Of a DNA stretch of 29,515 bases, positions 13,834 through 23,787 are shown piece after piece (position 1 is the first letter of the stretch; every line of letters begins with the position of its first letter). The DNA is taken from the IMG/VR virus record IMGVR_UViG_3300027708_000234, positions 1-29,515 of that record. One strand, 5' to 3'. The DNA comes from a virus. The translations under genes were made by a program, and so were the position numbers. The notes below the pieces were generated by a model. That model searched no databases. It had not been told where the DNA came from and saw only the letters and a program-made list of their open reading frames with translations.

Positions 13834-14126
13834 TGTATAGCAAAACTAGTCCGTATTATACTACACCAGTAACTAATGGATATCTTGATGTCATGGCATT
13901 TCGAGATTTGCCCAATGAGCGTGATGATATTTTATTTGAATTAACTAATACTTATGAAAATCGTCCAGATTTGTTAGCGTATGATTTATATAAAGATTCT
14001 AGACTATGGTGGGTATTTGCTGTTCGAAATAAGCGAACAATTAAAGATCCTGTTTATGATTTAAAAGCAGGTGTAAAAATATATCTTCCTAAGATGTCTA
14101 CTATTAAAACAGTGTTAGGAATTTAA
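13833..14126 (+). CDS. 53: Baseplate wedge protein, gp53-like
   Basis: This 97-aa protein runs from YLDVMAFRDLP through YENRPDLLAYDLYKDSRLWW (residues 42-61) and VFAVRN to KDPVYDLKAGVKIYLPK, ending near the C-terminus. The final part has the LysM-like pattern seen in gp53, a wedge subunit that joins wedges to the hub. T4 gp53 is about twice as long (196 aa), so this may be a minimal version. It is coupled to the gene before it by a 1-base TAATG overlap and lies one base ahead of the next gene. Confidence 0.78.
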   Translation: MYSKTSPYYTTPVTNGYLDVMAFRDLPNERDDILFELTNTYENRPDLLAYDLYKDSRLWWVFAVRNKRTIKDPVYDLKAGVKIYLPKMSTIKTVLGI

Positions 14127-14127
14127 T

Positions 14128-17100
14128 ATGGCTGTGACAGCAATGGGAGATCAAGGTGGATATGAAGATGGATCGTGGTTTTCAGACGATACTTCTCATA
14201 AGACTGAAAAACCCAGTATAACTCCTGAGCAACAATTTGCAGCCGAGTCAAAGCAAGTAGTAGACCAGTCGGGCGAAGGCAATGTACTCAACGGATATAG
14301 ATCAATAACTTATAGTTTTACACTAGCTGCGCTTGATAACTCAAATCTTAAAGATCCTACTTCTTATAGAAATAGTGAATTAAAATTAGTTATTTTAAAA
14401 TCCGGTGGCAAAGGCACTACTGGTTTATCAGCATCTCCAAATGAACAATCATTTCGATTAGCCGCAGGATCAGAAAATTCTGATCCTCGAGACCGCGTAG
14501 TTCAGCGTGCTGTGCAAACAACTATAAATTATAATGCAGATCTAGTTGAGGGGTTTAATAAAAATAGTCCTGGAAAATTTGACATGTTCATTGAGGACAT
14601 CAGTATTGACACACTGATGGCACCTAGTGAACAAACTAATACCAGTCTTGCTACACAGATCAAATTTGAAGTCATTGAACCGTATAGTATTAACGGTTTT
14701 ATTGAAGCATTGCATGTAGCTGCTGTAGCCGCGGGATATCCTAGTTACCTTCAAGCTAGTTTCCTTCTCAAAATGGAATTTTGGGGTTATCCTGATTCTA
14801 GTGATTTTTCAGATCCTGAAATAGTACCAAATACCACTAGATATTTTCCAATCGGCCTCACTGGCATTGAAGTTGATATAACCGAAAAAGGTACTAGATA
14901 TCGTTGTTCGGCAGTCCCCTATAATGAACGAGCATTCGGGCAACCTAATGTTGTTAAGAAACCTATTAAAATGGCAGGTGAAACCGTTGGTCAAATACTT
15001 GAAGATTTTTTTAAAAATATTAATAAACAAGTTGCAAACTCTGACGAAAATAGTAAAGCAGGTATTACATCAAACAAACATGATACCTATGAAATTACAT
15101 TTCCAGTTTGGGATGATGCTGATGGATTTAAGAAAGGATCTGCTTCTAAAATTGCCAATGCAAAGTTAACAGAAATATTAAAAGATAATGCGTTATATAA
15201 AATGATCGATCCCGGTGCTCCAGGATCGCCAAACGCTTATCAAAAGGACGGGAGTAAGCAACCTACTCCTGAGCAACAGGCTAAACAGCCAGAAAGTATA
15301 AAATACAATCCTAAAGATAATGTAATTCAGTTTGGAGAAGGAATGGCAATTAGTGATGCTATTACTGCTGTGATCAGAGATAGTGAATATGTAAGAGAAA
15401 TTTTAAAGAATATAGGAAAAGTTCCCGGTGTTCCTGACCAATACGGAATGTTAGAATATTTTTTAATAAAAATAGAAGTAACAAATTTAGATGTAGTTGA
15501 CGACATTTCTAAGAAACCTTTTCAAAATTATAATTATGTAGTAACTCCGTATAAGATACATATTAGTCGTATTCCCAATTACGGGCATGATCTAATAAAA
15601 GAAGAAACATTAAAAAAAATAAGTTTGAGAGAGTACAATTATATCTATACAGGACAAAATATAGACGTATTGGCTTTTAAACTTAATTTTAATACGCTAT
15701 TCTTCGAAGCAGTGCCTGCCGCTATGGGTAATAAAGATATAATGGGATCAAAGAATGCTGCGGCCCCTAATAATGGTGTAGATGTTAAAATTGTTGATTC
15801 TAATGCCGATGCTAAAGATTTAAGATTACATAACCAAATACCTCTTTCTCCGGTAAAAACAGTTACAACTCCATTGCAATCGTATTCGGGAGGCAATGCT
15901 AGTCAACCATTAGATGATCCGTATAGTGTGTTGGCAAGAAATATGCATGATTCTGTAATCAATTCTAAAGCAAGCATGTTAACCGGCGAGCTTGAAATAT
16001 TGGGAGATCCTGTGTTTTTAGTTACCGGCGGTGCAGGTAACTATAAGCCTAAACCTAAGCCTAATAGTAGAGCAAAAACTGATCAAGGTGAAGTTGATCA
16101 CAATTATGGTGAAGTGTTAATAACTATCAACTTTAGAAACCCTATTGATATTAATAGTTTTGAAGACGGAGGCATGATGCAATTTGATGCTAATCGTGTT
16201 CCATTTAGTGGAGTTTATCGAGTTACAAAAGTTACCCACACTTTTAAAGAAGGAGCATTTAAACAACGATTGGAAGTTCTTCGAATACCAGGCCAAATAT
16301 TAGATTCTAATCTTCGTGCTAGTGATCCTGCTGATAGGATGAAAACTGATCCAAATCCTGATGCTGAAGTAACACAAGATCAAACTAATGCCCAAAGTCC
16401 ATCGCAGAGAATGGATTCATCAACGGTACTAGGACAACTTAATAGGGGAATTCCTAGTCCTGGATTGCCTGGGGAACTTAGTAATTTTACAGCAGCAACT
16501 GGAGGATTAGGAGGAGAAACTCCTACATTGTTAAATCAAACATATGGCGCTATTTCAAAAACTGGCGCTTCTTTACCTACTTCTATTGTAGGACAATCTT
16601 TACCATCTGATATATCGTCTAACATACGGTTAGGTTCGTCCGGTCTTAGTAAATTAAGTCAGGGAACTCTAGCGCCCGCAGCACTAGTTTTAAGTGCAGC
16701 AAGTGTATTAAGTGGCAGCCTTTCTTCAAAGCAAGCATCTGGAGCAATTGTAAGCGGCCTAGTAGGGGGATTATTAGGATCTGCGTTGAGTAAATCTAAT
16801 ATAGGATCTGGAATAGGTAAAGGAGCAACGGTATCGATCAGCCCTACATCATCTATACCAACTAGTCCTACAATGAATGAAATTAGACAAGGTGCAAATA
16901 TTGATTCTAGCTCGTTAGAGATTGGCAGTCTGAGTAATATTGCAGGTACTGCTAAGTCAATTGGCAGTAATGCTATTAGTGCGGTATCAGGATTAGGCAA
17001 AGGGATAGGAAATCTTGTAGGAGGAATAGGTGATAAAATAACTGGATTGACTTCATCACCGTCAGATCCTCAAGGCATTGCTGCCACGGTGGGATTAGAT

Positions 17101-17631
17101 CCAAGTAGATTATCTGGTCTTTCGGGCGGATTGCAAAGTAAATTGCCTGGTCAAATTTCAAATATTGTTAATAGCACTCCTGAAAATGTTAATTTAACTC
17201 AGGCTGCTAGTGCTGGTCTTGTATTAGACTATATCCCTGCTAGTAAAATGGCTAATATACCTGCAACTCCCCCGTATGCTTCTGCACCTGCTCCTCAAGC
17301 AGATCCTGCATATGCTAAAGAAGTAGTACAACGTGGGGGTATTACTGCACTTGAAAATTTATATGGTGTTAATAGTCCTAGTAAATTATCTACCAACTTA
17401 GTTCCTGCTGAATTAATATCTGAAGCCAGCCAAGCATCAACTATTCGTACTAATCCTTATTCAAATATATCGGTCAATAATTTAGTTGATAGCACTTCGG
17501 CATTGGATAAATTATCAAGTGCTAAAACACAATTAGCGGGATTACCAAATATACCTAACATCTCCAATGTGGGATCATTAGGACAAAGTCCCTTGAGTAA
17601 ATTAGTTAATAAAATAAATCCAATATCATGA
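14128..17631 (+). CDS. Large baseplate hub protein (gp27-position) with low-complexity C-terminus
   Basis: This 1167-aa protein has an AGGAAT site and lies immediately before the gp5-like spike gene, where T4-like phages need a hub (gp27-type) protein. Residues 55-290 contain FDMFIEDISIDTLMAP, YSINGFIEALHVAAVAAG and a following FLLKMEFWGY. The hub-like part ends near residue 725 with PFSGVYRVTKVTHTFKEGAF, a pattern seen at the end of hub/tail-tip domains (a strand before a basic turn). From about 740 to 1167 the protein is Ser/Gly/Leu/Ala/Pro-rich, with many SNI, GLGKGIG and SKL type motifs and hydrophobic Gly-rich segments. The tail may be flexible or membrane-interacting. The gp27 equivalence is inferred from position and partial pattern; no specific family was confirmed. 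Confidence 0.6.
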   Translation: MAVTAMGDQGGYEDGSWFSDDTSHKTEKPSITPEQQFAAESKQVVDQSGEGNVLNGYRSITYSFTLAALDNSNLKDPTSYRNSELKLVILKSGGKGTTGLSASPNEQSFRLAAGSENSDPRDRVVQRAVQTTINYNADLVEGFNKNSPGKFDMFIEDISIDTLMAPSEQTNTSLATQIKFEVIEPYSINGFIEALHVAAVAAGYPSYLQASFLLKMEFWGYPDSSDFSDPEIVPNTTRYFPIGLTGIEVDITEKGTRYRCSAVPYNERAFGQPNVVKKPIKMAGETVGQILEDFFKNINKQVANSDENSKAGITSNKHDTYEITFPVWDDADGFKKGSASKIANAKLTEILKDNALYKMIDPGAPGSPNAYQKDGSKQPTPEQQAKQPESIKYNPKDNVIQFGEGMAISDAITAVIRDSEYVREILKNIGKVPGVPDQYGMLEYFLIKIEVTNLDVVDDISKKPFQNYNYVVTPYKIHISRIPNYGHDLIKEETLKKISLREYNYIYTGQNIDVLAFKLNFNTLFFEAVPAAMGNKDIMGSKNAAAPNNGVDVKIVDSNADAKDLRLHNQIPLSPVKTVTTPLQSYSGGNASQPLDDPYSVLARNMHDSVINSKASMLTGELEILGDPVFLVTGGAGNYKPKPKPNSRAKTDQGEVDHNYGEVLITINFRNPIDINSFEDGGMMQFDANRVPFSGVYRVTKVTHTFKEGAFKQRLEVLRIPGQILDSNLRASDPADRMKTDPNPDAEVTQDQTNAQSPSQRMDSSTVLGQLNRGIPSPGLPGELSNFTAATGGLGGETPTLLNQTYGAISKTGASLPTSIVGQSLPSDISSNIRLGSSGLSKLSQGTLAPAALVLSAASVLSGSLSSKQASGAIVSGLVGGLLGSALSKSNIGSGIGKGATVSISPTSSIPTSPTMNEIRQGANIDSSSLEIGSLSNIAGTAKSIGSNAISAVSGLGKGIGNLVGGIGDKITGLTSSPSDPQGIAATVGLDPSRLSGLSGGLQSKLPGQISNIVNSTPENVNLTQAASAGLVLDYIPASKMANIPATPPYASAPAPQADPAYAKEVVQRGGITALENLYGVNSPSKLSTNLVPAELISEASQASTIRTNPYSNISVNNLVDSTSALDKLSSAKTQLAGLPNIPNISNVGSLGQSPLSKLVNKINPIS

Positions 17632-17640
17632 AAGTAAATT

Positions 17641-19920
17641 ATGGCAATTGAAACAAGAACACGGCCTCCATTATCTACTCCTGGACCATTCTTAGCTGAA
17701 GTAACTAATCATCTTGATTCTACCTATATGGGTAGTTTAGAAGTTGCGTTAATTAAAGGAATGCCTAGCGTTGTTAAAGCTCAGGGAGAAACTTATATTG
17801 TACGATACCTAAGTCCATTCTCAGGTGTAACATCTATTAGATACGAAGGCACTAATAGTAGCGACTTTAATGATGTCCAAAAGAGTTACGGTATGTGGAT
17901 GGTGCCGCCCGATATTGGCACCACTGTCATGGTAATTTTTATTGATGGGGATCCTAATCAAGGATACTGGATGGGATGCGTCTCTGACACATTTCAAAAT
18001 CATATGATACCGGGAATCGCTGCAAGCAAACAAGTAGAAATGACTGATGAGCAACGAAGAAAATACGGGACAGATTATCTTCCAGTTGCAGAATTTCATA
18101 AAAAATCAAAAGGATTAGAAAATCCCAACCCAGAAAGATTTGCTAAACCAATTCACCCATTTGCAGATAGACTGTTACAGCAAGGCCTATTGCTTGATAC
18201 TGTTAGGGGTGTTACTTCCAGTAGTGCTCGTAGAGAAGTACCTAGTGGTGTATTTGGTATTTCAACTCCTGGTCCATTGGATACCAGTTCTGGTGCAAAG
18301 CGTGGTATCATAGGATATGAAACAGGTGTTAAAGCACCCGTAAGTAGATTAGGTGGAACTACTTTTGTTATGGATGACGGCGATGTTAATGGTCAGAACG
18401 AACTAGTAAGATTACGCACTAGGACAGGTCATCAAATTTTAATGCATAACAGTCAAGACTTGATATATATTGCCAATAGTGCAGGCACATCATGGATTGA
18501 AATGACCAGCAATGGCAAAATTGACATCTATGCACACGATAGCGTTAGTATACATAGCGAACACGATTTTAATTTTCGAGCCGATAGAGACATTAATTTA
18601 GAAGCTGGTCGTAATATTCATGTCAAAGCAGGTAAAAATATGGAAACTAATATTACCGGTTACAATTATCTAACAGTGGATAAAGAACAGAAAATTGCAG
18701 TGCGAGGAACACACGACGAAACTATCGGCGATACTGTTAAAATTACAGTAGGTAACAGTTATAATTTAAGCTCTTCTAAAGATATTAAACAATCTGCGGT
18801 GGGGGCAATTAGTTTAGCAGCAGACGGTAATATTAATATCGGTACTGCTGCTCAACTTAACTTAGGGGCCAATGGAAATATTATAGGTTCTGGCGCCGAT
18901 ATTCACTGGAATGGACCAAGTGCAGGCCCACCTGCTCAGGCAGACCCTGCAGAAGTACCGCCGGACTTGCCATTGTTTAGCCTGCCTAACAAGCAAGTCA
19001 GTGCAGGATGGGCAAATAGTGTATTCTATAATACTGGAACTATTAAATCTATTATGCAGCGTGTCCCTACCCACGAACCATGGCCGCAACATGAAAATAT
19101 TAAACCTGTGCAGTTTGCCCCTCCGGCAACTGATGTTACATTAGCAGATAGAACAGCATCTGGTATACCTCCTAATCCTGCAATGGGAGTACAGGAGCCT
19201 GCTAACCCACCTGATGTAACTCCAGGAACTTGCACGCCAGAATATTCTAAAGATATTAATGCCAGTTCATCACAAGAGGGCATCAGTGCTATTAAAGCAG
19301 CTTGTGCCAAGTACGGTATTACTACCCCCATTGCAATTGCATCATTGCTTGGTATTGCTGGCGGCGAATGTAGATGGAAACTTGTTGAAGAAGGATTTAA
19401 ATATTCTGCAGATAGATTATTGCAAGTATTTCCTAGTGTATTCAAAGGTGATAAAGCCCTTGCTCAACAATATGCAGGCAATCCTAATAACTCATTGCCT
19501 GAATTCTTGTATGGTAGCACCACTGCCAAGGGCAAAGGATTGGGTAATACTCAACCGGGTGATGGTGGTAAATTTATTGGAAGAGGTTATATTCAATTGA
19601 CAGGCAGAAGTAATTATGCAAGATACGGCAATATGATTGGTCAAGATTTGATTGCTAATCCCGCATTGTTGAATAGTCCCGCAATCGCCGCAGAAGTTGC
19701 TGTTAAGTATATGCTCGATAGATGTAAGGTATCACAATCTGATCCTGGATATTTTGAAGCAGCTTGCAAAGCAATTGGATTTAATACACCTGATATTCAT
19801 ACTCGCAAGAAGGGATACTATGAATGTTTCTTGGGGCAATTACAGGGTTCTATGCTAAGTTCTGGTAATAATGGAATTGTTACTGATAGTAGTGGTAACC
19901 CAATTAAGACCGGTTCTTAA
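17641..19920 (+). CDS. 5: gp5-like baseplate spike with C-terminal GH19-type lytic domain
   Basis: This is 759 aa with three parts. Residues about 15-125 form a gp5/VgrG-type OB-fold domain (MWMVPPDIGTTVMVIFIDGD, NQGYWMGCV). Residues about 250-430 form a beta-helix made of short repeats (IDIYAHDSVSIHSEHDFNFR, INLEAGRNIHVKAGKNM). After a Pro-rich linker, residues about 540-740 are a glycoside hydrolase 19-like domain: GGECRWK (likely acid Glu 576), EEGFKYSADRLLQVFP, then GKFIGRGYIQLTGRSNYARY (643-662). The spike punctures the outer membrane and the lytic domain would open peptidoglycan. T4 gp5 instead has a GH24 lysozyme between OB-fold and beta-helix. No clear Shine-Dalgarno is visible; the start follows the previous stop by 9 nt. 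Confidence 0.9.
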   Translation: MAIETRTRPPLSTPGPFLAEVTNHLDSTYMGSLEVALIKGMPSVVKAQGETYIVRYLSPFSGVTSIRYEGTNSSDFNDVQKSYGMWMVPPDIGTTVMVIFIDGDPNQGYWMGCVSDTFQNHMIPGIAASKQVEMTDEQRRKYGTDYLPVAEFHKKSKGLENPNPERFAKPIHPFADRLLQQGLLLDTVRGVTSSSARREVPSGVFGISTPGPLDTSSGAKRGIIGYETGVKAPVSRLGGTTFVMDDGDVNGQNELVRLRTRTGHQILMHNSQDLIYIANSAGTSWIEMTSNGKIDIYAHDSVSIHSEHDFNFRADRDINLEAGRNIHVKAGKNMETNITGYNYLTVDKEQKIAVRGTHDETIGDTVKITVGNSYNLSSSKDIKQSAVGAISLAADGNINIGTAAQLNLGANGNIIGSGADIHWNGPSAGPPAQADPAEVPPDLPLFSLPNKQVSAGWANSVFYNTGTIKSIMQRVPTHEPWPQHENIKPVQFAPPATDVTLADRTASGIPPNPAMGVQEPANPPDVTPGTCTPEYSKDINASSSQEGISAIKAACAKYGITTPIAIASLLGIAGGECRWKLVEEGFKYSADRLLQVFPSVFKGDKALAQQYAGNPNNSLPEFLYGSTTAKGKGLGNTQPGDGGKFIGRGYIQLTGRSNYARYGNMIGQDLIANPALLNSPAIAAEVAVKYMLDRCKVSQSDPGYFEAACKAIGFNTPDIHTRKKGYYECFLGQLQGSMLSSGNNGIVTDSSGNPIKTGS

Positions 19921-19925
19921 CCGGT
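19909..19925 (+). promoter_or_regulatory. Hairpin over the gp5 stop codon
   Basis: ACCGGTT-CTT-AACCGGT forms a perfect 7-bp stem that includes the TAA stop of the gp5-like gene and abuts the TATAAATA motif. No T-run follows, so it is a poor intrinsic terminator. It may protect the 3-prime end of the upstream message or limit read-through. Confidence 0.4.
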
Positions 19926-19933
19926 TATAAATA
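19926..19933 (+). promoter_or_regulatory. Late promoter TATAAATA (exact) abutting gp25
   Basis: This is an exact match to the T4 late -10 consensus. Standard spacing puts +1 at about 19939, inside or at the ATG of the gp25 gene (19938), so transcripts from it would be leaderless. Confidence 0.6.
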
Positions 19934-19937
19934 TAAT

Positions 19938-20375
19938 ATGCCCTACAAGAATCTTGAAATTAATACTACCAATTATAGTAATCAACACACTGATAAACTA
20001 AGCCAATTCTACAAAGGTTTTAGCACAGTCAATCCTACTAACCGAGGATCGCAGATGTACGATTTTGATTTAATTAAACAAGATTTGTTAAATCAGTTTA
20101 ATACACGCAAGGGGCAGCGTGTAATGAATCCTACGTTTGGAACCATAATTTGGGATATTTTAATGGAGCCATTGACTCCAAAAATTAAAGAACTACTTAC
20201 TCAAGACATTAATAATATTTGTAATTCTGATCCTAGAACATATCCATTAGAAATTGTAATCAACGAATATCCGCAAGGATATCTTATTGAAATTACTCTA
20301 GCAATGAAAAATACAAATGAAACTTCGATATTAAAATTAGCGTTTGATCAAAAGATTGGCCTAAGGGTACAATAA
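19938..20375 (+). CDS. 25: Baseplate wedge subunit gp25 (lysozyme-like fold)
   Basis: This 145-aa protein matches gp25 over most of its length: an N-terminal KNLEINTTNYS, then FYKGFSTVNP, MYDFDLIKQDLLNQFNTRKG (residues 40-59), QRVMNPTFGTIIWDILMEPL and a GYLIEITLAM strand. gp25 forms the inner wedge with gp6 and gp53 and nucleates sheath assembly. T4 gp25 is 132 aa. The gene has no Shine-Dalgarno; instead the ATG lies 4 nt after an exact TATAAATA. The next gene in the window is gp6, its direct partner. Confidence 0.95.
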   Translation: MPYKNLEINTTNYSNQHTDKLSQFYKGFSTVNPTNRGSQMYDFDLIKQDLLNQFNTRKGQRVMNPTFGTIIWDILMEPLTPKIKELLTQDINNICNSDPRTYPLEIVINEYPQGYLIEITLAMKNTNETSILKLAFDQKIGLRVQ

Positions 20376-20395
20376 TATACCCACTTAATTTCTAC

Positions 20396-20403
20396 AATAA
20401 ATA
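20396..20403 (+). promoter_or_regulatory. Candidate late promoter AATAAATA for gp6
   Basis: AATAAATA is one mismatch from TATAAATA. The predicted +1 is near 20409, leaving only about 9 nt before the gp6 ATG at 20418 and no clear Shine-Dalgarno. Confidence 0.45.
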
Positions 20404-20417
20404 CGTTATAGAACATT

Positions 20418-23400
20418 ATGATTCCTTCAACTAACACAAAACTACTGGTCAGTGAAGATTGGAAAAAAGTTTACCAATCTTTCCGCAATGCCGACTTTAA
20501 AAGTTACGACTTTGAAACTCTTCGTCGTACAATGATTTCGTATCTTCAGGAAAAATATCCTGAAGAGTTTAACGATTTTATCGATAGCAGCGAATACATT
20601 GCTCTTATTGATGTAATTGCTTTCTTAGGTCAAAATTTAAGTTTTCGTATTGATTTAAACGCACGTGAAAACTTTTTAGAAACTGCTCAACGTCGTGATA
20701 GTATTTTACGACTTGCTCAATTAATCAGTTACAATCCTACTAGAAACATACCAGCAAGCGGATTCTTAAAAGTTACTGCAATTTCTACAACTGATAGTGT
20801 TTTTGATTCTAATGGGACCAATTTAGCAAATACCACAATAGGATGGAATGATCCTACTAATCCGGATTGGTATCAGCAATTCATTAATATTATGAATTCT
20901 GCAATGTCTAGTAATTTTGGAAATCCTGCTGATAGGGCTACTATAGATTCTGTTGAAACTGAACAATATAGAATTAACAGCTCTAATGTAGACGTTCCTA
21001 TTTTTAGTTTCTCTAAAACTATCAACGGCACTTCTATGAATTTTGAAGTAGTTCCTGCTACGTTTGCAGGTAATACTTATATTTACGAAGAAGCACCGAC
21101 ACCTGCTAATCCTTTTAGCATTGTTTACAAAAATGATAATCAAGGAAGTGCTAGTGCTAATACTGGATTCTTTTCACATTTTAAACAAGGCAGTTTAAGT
21201 GTTGCTCGTTTTAGCATTGATAATCCTGTTCCTAATGAAATTGTAGGTGTCAATACACCCGATATCAATGACACCGATACATGGTTATGGCAATTAGATA
21301 AAACTGGTTCATTTTCTACACTATGGTCTCAAGTTCCTTCTTTATTGGGAAACAATATAATTTATAACAGTCTTAATAAAAAACTGCGTTCTATATATGC
21401 TATCAGTACCCGTGATCAAGATCAAATTGATTTAAATTTTGCCGATGGAGTGTTTGGTGATTTACCTAAGGGCAATTTTAACTTATTCTATAGACAAAGT
21501 AACGGATTAAAATATGTAATTAAACCAGAACAAATGAGCGGAGTTGTAATTTCAGTCCCGTATACAAATTCTGTTGGTCAATCTCATACATTGCAAATGA
21601 CATTAAGTTTGCAATATACCGTTACCAATAGTGCTGGACCAGAATCTAATACCAGTATACAGACTAAAGCACCGCAAACATATTATACACAAAATAGAAT
21701 GATCACGGGTGAAGATTATAATATCGCCCCGTTGAAAGCTGGTGCTGATATTCTTAAAATTAAAAGTGTTAATAGAGTATCTAGCGGATTAAGCAAGTAT
21801 TTTGATTTATCGGATGTTAGCGGAAAATATAGTAAAACAAATATATTTGCTACTGATGGTATTTTATACAAAGAAGATAATACACACGAATTTGAATTTG
21901 AATTTACTAGTAGAAATCAAGTTTTATCAATTATTAAAAATAAATTAAATCCTATAGTTGCATCGAATGACATGCGCTCCTTTTATTTAGATCACTATAA
22001 TAGATTTAGTTTAGATTCGCTGGCATTAATTTGGACAGAATCAACTCAAACTCCGGGAGAAAGTCGCGGCTATTTTAGTAACACCTACGGCCCTGCATCA
22101 GTTGGAACCTATTCTAAAAGTGCATTGCAGTATCTAGTACCCGGGTCTATTATAAAATTTCTTCCACCAACTGGAAAATATTTTGATCAAAAGAATGTAT
22201 TAAAAACCAAAATAAACGGTGTAATTCCAAACAACAGCCGCCCTTATATTTGGGCCACAGTTAAACAGGTTATAGGTGACGGCTCAAATTATGGATCTGG
22301 TACATTAGCTGACGGAACTGGTCCTATTATATTTTCAACAAGAGTTCCTCAAGGGAGTATTCCTTCTGAGGCTATTTACAAATATAATAATATTTTAAAT
22401 TATTCAATTGAAACTGAAATTGCAAATATTTGTATGACAAATAGAAATTTTGGATTAACAATTGATGCATATACAAGAGAGTGGGGTATTATTCTTAACT
22501 CTAATTTAGATATAACTAATCCGTATAGTTTATCAAATCAAAATAATGTAGAGGACCAAGGATTGGATGCCAGTTGGTTAGTTGCATTTGTATGGACGGG
22601 TAAAGGTTATAAAGTAAAATATAGAATTCTTAATTACATTTTTGAAAGTGATAAAGAAACTGCGTTCTTTAATGATCCCTCATCAGTAAATTATGATTTT
22701 ACAAATAATTCAGTAATTAAAGATAAAATTATTGTGTTATCTATTAATGCTACAACTGCCACTAGCACAACGGGATTAGGATATGATCACATTTGGCAAA
22801 TTGATAGTCCTGTAATTGAATCTGATGGATATATAGAACCTAAAAAAGTAAAAGTTAGTTTCTATGATCAAACAAATACCGGCCAAATATTAGATCCTAA
22901 CTCTTTTAATGAAGTTGCAGAATCACAATTTGTTTACTTTAAACAGGTAAATTCTAGTACACGATATAGTTTAACTAATGATGATATTATTCCGCATCAA
23001 TTTGAAAGTAATGTTTTAGCAAGTGAAAAGATAGATGGTCAATTATTTTATTTCTATAACCCTTCTTTGAATGTAGTAAAGTATTGGTCTAACGCTACTG
23101 CATCTTTAGTATATACCGATCAATATTATGGTAGAGTTGGTAGATCTAATATTAACTCCCATCATGAACATAATAGCGGCGAAGAAAGAAGAATTGATCC
23201 GAGCAAATCGAATATCATTGATATATATGTACTGACTACGGCATATGACAATGATATCAGAAGTTGGTTACTAGGCAATCTATCTAGTAAGCCTGTTGCG
23301 CCTACCAGTCAGAGTTTATCACAAAATTATCTTTCAACATTGAATCCAATCAAAGCAATTAGTGATGAAATAATTTTTCATCCTGTAAATTATAAAATAT

Positions 23401-23786
23401 TATTTGGTTCAGCAGCTGATATTAATTTGCAAGCAAAATTTAAAGCAGTTAAAAATCTTAACAAAATTACTACTGATAATGATTTGAAAACACGTATTCT
23501 ATCAGCAATTAACGAGTTCTTTGCATTAGAAAATTGGGAGTTTGGACAATCTTTTCACTTTAGTGAATTGTCTACATATGTAATGAATTTACTTACACCG
23601 GATATCACTAATTTTGTTATTGTTCCTGTTACTAATAATAGTTTTGGAAGTTTATACGAAATTACTTGCCTATCAAATGAATTGTTTATTAGTGGAGCAC
23701 AGATTGCCGATATAGAAATTATTGATGCTGTCACTGCATCAAAATTAAAATCTTCTTCATCAATTATAACAACAAGCGGAACTTAA
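20418..23786 (+). CDS. 6: Baseplate wedge subunit gp6
   Basis: This 1122-aa protein begins with the gp6 signature: WKKVYQSFRNADFKSYDFET, LRRTMISYLQEKYPEEFNDF, then SSEYIALIDVIAFLGQNLSF and RENFLETAQRRDSILRLAQL (to about residue 101). It also carries QIDLNFADGVFGDLP in the middle, a segment typical of gp6/J-type wedge proteins. The C-terminal part has a WEFGQSFHFSELSTYVMNLL segment. gp6 forms the ring of the baseplate wedges with gp25 and gp53. T4 gp6 is 660 aa, so this is a long version with extra inserted domains between about 450 and 1000. The stop is directly followed by the next gene. Confidence 0.93.
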   Translation: MIPSTNTKLLVSEDWKKVYQSFRNADFKSYDFETLRRTMISYLQEKYPEEFNDFIDSSEYIALIDVIAFLGQNLSFRIDLNARENFLETAQRRDSILRLAQLISYNPTRNIPASGFLKVTAISTTDSVFDSNGTNLANTTIGWNDPTNPDWYQQFINIMNSAMSSNFGNPADRATIDSVETEQYRINSSNVDVPIFSFSKTINGTSMNFEVVPATFAGNTYIYEEAPTPANPFSIVYKNDNQGSASANTGFFSHFKQGSLSVARFSIDNPVPNEIVGVNTPDINDTDTWLWQLDKTGSFSTLWSQVPSLLGNNIIYNSLNKKLRSIYAISTRDQDQIDLNFADGVFGDLPKGNFNLFYRQSNGLKYVIKPEQMSGVVISVPYTNSVGQSHTLQMTLSLQYTVTNSAGPESNTSIQTKAPQTYYTQNRMITGEDYNIAPLKAGADILKIKSVNRVSSGLSKYFDLSDVSGKYSKTNIFATDGILYKEDNTHEFEFEFTSRNQVLSIIKNKLNPIVASNDMRSFYLDHYNRFSLDSLALIWTESTQTPGESRGYFSNTYGPASVGTYSKSALQYLVPGSIIKFLPPTGKYFDQKNVLKTKINGVIPNNSRPYIWATVKQVIGDGSNYGSGTLADGTGPIIFSTRVPQGSIPSEAIYKYNNILNYSIETEIANICMTNRNFGLTIDAYTREWGIILNSNLDITNPYSLSNQNNVEDQGLDASWLVAFVWTGKGYKVKYRILNYIFESDKETAFFNDPSSVNYDFTNNSVIKDKIIVLSINATTATSTTGLGYDHIWQIDSPVIESDGYIEPKKVKVSFYDQTNTGQILDPNSFNEVAESQFVYFKQVNSSTRYSLTNDDIIPHQFESNVLASEKIDGQLFYFYNPSLNVVKYWSNATASLVYTDQYYGRVGRSNINSHHEHNSGEERRIDPSKSNIIDIYVLTTAYDNDIRSWLLGNLSSKPVAPTSQSLSQNYLSTLNPIKAISDEIIFHPVNYKILFGSAADINLQAKFKAVKNLNKITTDNDLKTRILSAINEFFALENWEFGQSFHFSELSTYVMNLLTPDITNFVIVPVTNNSFGSLYEITCLSNELFISGAQIADIEIIDAVTASKLKSSSSIITTSGT

Positions 23787-23787
23787 A

